From DATACZ01 sp036258795 (lineage in GTDB: Bacteria; Actinomycetota; CADDZG01; JAHWKV01): DNA of 8,150 bases. Below are positions 5,578 through 8,150 of this stretch, one piece after another; position 1 is the first letter of the stretch, and each line of letters starts with the position of its first letter. The notes beneath the pieces are model-generated. The model saw only the letters and a list, made by a program, of their open reading frames with translations, searched no databases and had not been told where the DNA came from. The translations under genes and the position numbers were made by a program. The stretch spans positions 1 through 8,150 of the forward strand of contig DATACZ010000161.1 of NCBI GenBank assembly GCA_036258795.1, read 5' to 3'.

Positions 5578-7770
5578 GTGGTGAACACCCACCTGGAGCC
5601 GTCCCACGATCTGCTGTCTGGCTTGAATGAACCTCAGCGCCAGGCCGTTACGCATGGCGACGGTCCCATGCTGATAGTGGCCGGAGCGGGCAGCGGAAAG
5701 ACCGCTGTCCTGACCAGACGGATTGCTTATCTCATTGCAGAGCGCGGGGTCTCTCCGTTCGCCATCCTCGCCATAACCTTCACGAACAAGGCGGCGAACG
5801 AGGTAAAGGAGCGAGTCGCTGCGGCGGTCGGGCCGGTTGCCAGAAAGATGTGGATCGGCACCTTCCACGCAGCCTGTGTCCGGGTGTTGAGGAGCCAGAT
5901 AAGCAACATCGGATACCGGTCGGCCTTCACCATCTACGACTCTGCCGACAGCGAGCGGCTCATCTCCTACATCATGCGCGACGGCAACTTTGATCCTAAG
6001 CGGCTCAAGCCGGCCGGTGTCCTTCAAACGATTAGCCGCGCCAAGGACGAGCTCATTACCCCTGAGGCTTACGAGGCAGGTGCGACGAACTGGCGGGATC
6101 GCCAGATCTCGAGCATCTACACCGCCTACCAGAAGCGCCTGAGGGAGGCCAACGCGGTGGATTTTGACGACATCATCAACCTGACGATTCGAATCTTCAC
6201 CGAGTTTCCCGATGTCCTCCGTCACTACCGTGAGCGCTGGCAGCACATCATGGTGGACGAGTTCCAGGACACCAACGGCGCGCAGTTCGAGCTCGTCCGC
6301 CTCCTGGCGCATCCCGACGGCAACGTGGTGATCGTGGGGGACATGGATCAGTCCGTGTACGGCTTTCGGGGCGCCGATTACCGCAATCTGGCCCGGTTCG
6401 AGGAGGCTTTCCCGACGGCTAAGGTGGTCACACTCGAGCAAAACTACCGGTCCACTCAGCGCATCCTGAGCGCAGCCAACGCACTCATCGAAAACAACCG
6501 GGCCCGCAAGCCGAAGAACCTGTGGACCGATCTCGGCACAGGGGAGCTGATCACCTGCTTCTACGCCGGGAACGAGCACGATGAGGCCGCCTTTGTGGCG
6601 GTGGAGATCGAGAGGCTGCGAGAGACCGAAGGTTTCCGGTTCAAGGATGCGGCCGTCTTCTATCGGACCAACGCCCAATCCCGGGTGGTCGAGGAGGTCT
6701 TCACTCGTTTTGGCATTCCCTACCGGATCATCGGGGGAGTGCGCTTCTACGAGCGAAAGGAAGTGAAGGACCTGCTGGCCTATCTGAGCGTGCTGGTCAA
6801 CCCGTCCGACACGGTGAGCTTGAGGCGGATCGTCAACACCCCAAGACGGGGCATCGGGGAGCGGAGCATCGCCGAGCTGGAGGGATATGCGGCAACGAGC
6901 GGGCTAAGCCTTTACGAGGCGATGCAGACGGCGGCCTACATCCCATCGATATCCCAGAAGGCCATCTCGGGCCTGGAGGCCTTCTTCAATCTGATGGAGG
7001 AGTTGCGGGGATATGTGGAGCGCGGCGCAGGCATAGCCAAGGTGATCCAGGCGACATGGGAGCGGTCCGGTTACATGGCCGAGCTCGAGGCCGAACGCTC
7101 CATAGAAGCTCTTGGACGGGTGGAGAACGTCAAGGAGCTGGCGGGCGTGGCGGCCGAGTTCGAGCAAAGGTCACCCGAGGGCTCGCTGGAGGACTTCCTG
7201 GCGCAGATCCGGCTGGTAACCGAGCAGGACGAGTACGACGAGGAGGAGTCTGCGGTCACGCTCATGACCCTGCACAACGCCAAGGGGCTCGAGTTTCCTA
7301 TCGTGTTCATTGTCGGCTTTGAGGACGGCGTCTTTCCGCACATGCGCTCGCTGACCGAGCCGGAGGAGCTGGAGGAGGAGAGGCGGCTGGCCTACGTGGG
7401 CATCACCCGGGCCAAGCAGCGTCTGTACCTCACCCACGCCCTCAACAGGTCCCTGTGGGGGGGAGTCAACTACAACCCTCCTTCCAGGTTCCTAAGGGAG
7501 ATTCCCGACGAGCTGATCAACAGGGTCGGCGACCATCCGAGCCACGGAGGACGGGTTCGCACTGCCTATGGAGGCCCTCGCTACCCAGACATGGACAGGG
7601 CCAACGCCAGGTGGCGCGTGGGGCAGGAGGTTGCTCACGCTCGCTGGGGCTCGGGGGTGATTACCTCATTGTCGGGGTTCGGAGAGAAGGCGGAGGCCAC
7701 CATCTGGTTCAGCGACCTTGGGGAGAAGAGGCTTCTGCTGGCCTACGCCCCAATAAGGGCGGCGGACTAG
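5578..7770 (+). CDS. pcrA: ATP-dependent DNA helicase PcrA/UvrD (superfamily 1A)
   Basis: PcrA/UvrD moves 3' to 5' on single-stranded DNA using ATP and acts in nucleotide excision repair, plasmid replication, and removal of RecA and stalled RNA polymerase. With the GTG start the protein has 730 residues, typical for the family. Motifs in order: Q-motif LNEPQRQAV (16-24), Walker A GAGSGKT (36-42), Ia TFTNKAA (67-73), Ib GTFHA (94-98), II VDEFQDT (226-232), III GDMDQSVYGFRGA (254-266), IV LEQNYRS (286-292), V TLHNAKGLEFP (564-574) and VI RRLAYVGITRAKQ (602-614). An acidic stretch, EQDEYDEEES, lies just before motif V. The C-terminal residues of about 679-727 (WRVGQEVAHARWGSGVI through LLLAYAPIR) match the Tudor-like domain by which PcrA contacts RNA polymerase. 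No key motif is missing. The stop overlaps that of the convergent hemD-like gene by four bases. Confidence 0.96.
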   Translation: MVNTHLEPSHDLLSGLNEPQRQAVTHGDGPMLIVAGAGSGKTAVLTRRIAYLIAERGVSPFAILAITFTNKAANEVKERVAAAVGPVARKMWIGTFHAACVRVLRSQISNIGYRSAFTIYDSADSERLISYIMRDGNFDPKRLKPAGVLQTISRAKDELITPEAYEAGATNWRDRQISSIYTAYQKRLREANAVDFDDIINLTIRIFTEFPDVLRHYRERWQHIMVDEFQDTNGAQFELVRLLAHPDGNVVIVGDMDQSVYGFRGADYRNLARFEEAFPTAKVVTLEQNYRSTQRILSAANALIENNRARKPKNLWTDLGTGELITCFYAGNEHDEAAFVAVEIERLRETEGFRFKDAAVFYRTNAQSRVVEEVFTRFGIPYRIIGGVRFYERKEVKDLLAYLSVLVNPSDTVSLRRIVNTPRRGIGERSIAELEGYAATSGLSLYEAMQTAAYIPSISQKAISGLEAFFNLMEELRGYVERGAGIAKVIQATWERSGYMAELEAERSIEALGRVENVKELAGVAAEFEQRSPEGSLEDFLAQIRLVTEQDEYDEEESAVTLMTLHNAKGLEFPIVFIVGFEDGVFPHMRSLTEPEELEEERRLAYVGITRAKQRLYLTHALNRSLWGGVNYNPPSRFLREIPDELINRVGDHPSHGGRVRTAYGGPRYPDMDRANARWRVGQEVAHARWGSGVITSLSGFGEKAEATIWFSDLGEKRLLLAYAPIRAAD

Positions 7771-8150
7771 CGATACTTGCGGGCGGAAGCGCCGGCTCCC
7801 GCCGTTCCGGACTTCTCCAGGATCTTTTCGCGAGCGTGGGCAAGAGCCCGGACCAAAGCACCCATGCGCGGCGGCTTGGCCACCAGGTCGGCAGCCAAGC
7901 CCTCTCGCTCGAGCCCTTCTGCTGCAACGGTTCCTACCGCGGCAAGAAAGACGTTCTCCCCAAGGGCTCTTCGAAGCACCTCGTCCACCCCCCGCTCCCT
8001 GGCCAGAACAAACATATGACGAAGCTGGGGGGCACTCGTTATGACGAGGGCATGGGCACCTCCCTCGATCAGAGCCGACACCAGGCGCTCGGCCGGGCCG
8101 CGATCGTCGGGGAGATCCCAGTGGTATGGAACCAGCTCAATGATCCGGGC
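7767..8150 (-). CDS. hemD: Uroporphyrinogen-III synthase (HemD)-like protein, C-terminal part (partial)
   Basis: The frame is open to the window edge, giving 127 residues of the C-terminal part; the start lies beyond 8150. HemD closes and rearranges hydroxymethylbilane to uroporphyrinogen III in haem, sirohaem and cobalamin synthesis. The visible part begins in a linker strand (ELVPYHWDLPDD) and then shows the pattern of the second HemD domain: LVSALIEGGAHALVITSAPQ, VFLAAVGTVAAEGLEREGL and PPRMGALVRALA. This fits the actinobacterial two-domain HemD proteins, some of which are fused to a DNA-binding domain. Whether such a fusion exists here cannot be seen: this copy ends soon after the HemD domain with a short Ala/Gly/Lys/Arg tail (TAGAGASARKYR). 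The sequence family is highly divergent, so the call rests on overall pattern. Confidence 0.75.
   Translation of the reverse strand, partial: ARIIELVPYHWDLPDDRGPAERLVSALIEGGAHALVITSAPQLRHMFVLARERGVDEVLRRALGENVFLAAVGTVAAEGLEREGLAADLVAKPPRMGALVRALAHAREKILEKSGTAGAGASARKYR

Noticed and set aside
5551..6678. Open frame of 375 codons on the minus strand opposite pcrA
   Set aside because: It lies wholly against a helicase gene with every motif intact, has no recognisable protein character and is explained by high-GC codon bias.

Overview
The window is about 62% GC by eye and reads as a chromosomal, housekeeping-rich segment of a bacterium. It is most likely a member of Actinomycetota, probably a deep-branching or uncultured lineage. 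The best clue is a CBS-less IMP-dehydrogenase-like protein (GuaB3) of the actinobacterial type directly upstream of guaA. A PcrA/UvrD1-type helicase with a C-terminal Tudor-like tail and the HemD-like protein fit the same picture. The phylum is inferred from remembered family patterns, not from a search. There is no sign of a mobile element, phage, CRISPR array, tRNA or rRNA.

Layout. Positions 1-423 (minus strand) hold the N-terminal part of a secreted coiled-coil protein that resembles the front half of EnvC/CwlO/RipA-type peptidoglycan hydrolases; its C-terminus lies outside the window. It is divergent from a small four-helix membrane protein (572-928, plus). A short leader (929-1021) with a possible promoter and two overlapping hairpins precedes guaB3 (1022-2176, TTG start). 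guaA follows (2226-3842), and then a translationally coupled lipoprotein beta-propeller of the glucose/sorbosone dehydrogenase family (3845-5083). These three plus-strand genes look like one operon: two steps or step-like enzymes of GMP synthesis followed by an unrelated exported protein. A minus-strand orphan gene (5080-5439) meets the lipoprotein gene tail to tail. A 138-base divergent spacer leads into pcrA (5578-7770, plus), which meets a partial hemD-like gene (7767-8150, minus) tail to tail.

Points that stand out: GuaB3 retains the IMPDH-type catalytic cysteine although other actinobacterial GuaB3 proteins lack it; GuaA carries a roughly 23-residue Gly/Pro-rich insertion in its synthetase domain; the guaB3 ribosome-binding site can be buried in a hairpin that competes with a stronger hairpin just upstream; and both convergent gene pairs overlap by exactly four bases through their stop codons. 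I do not see a clearly new multi-gene system. The strongest leads are the GuaB3/leader and GuaA-insertion observations and the two unrecognised small genes.
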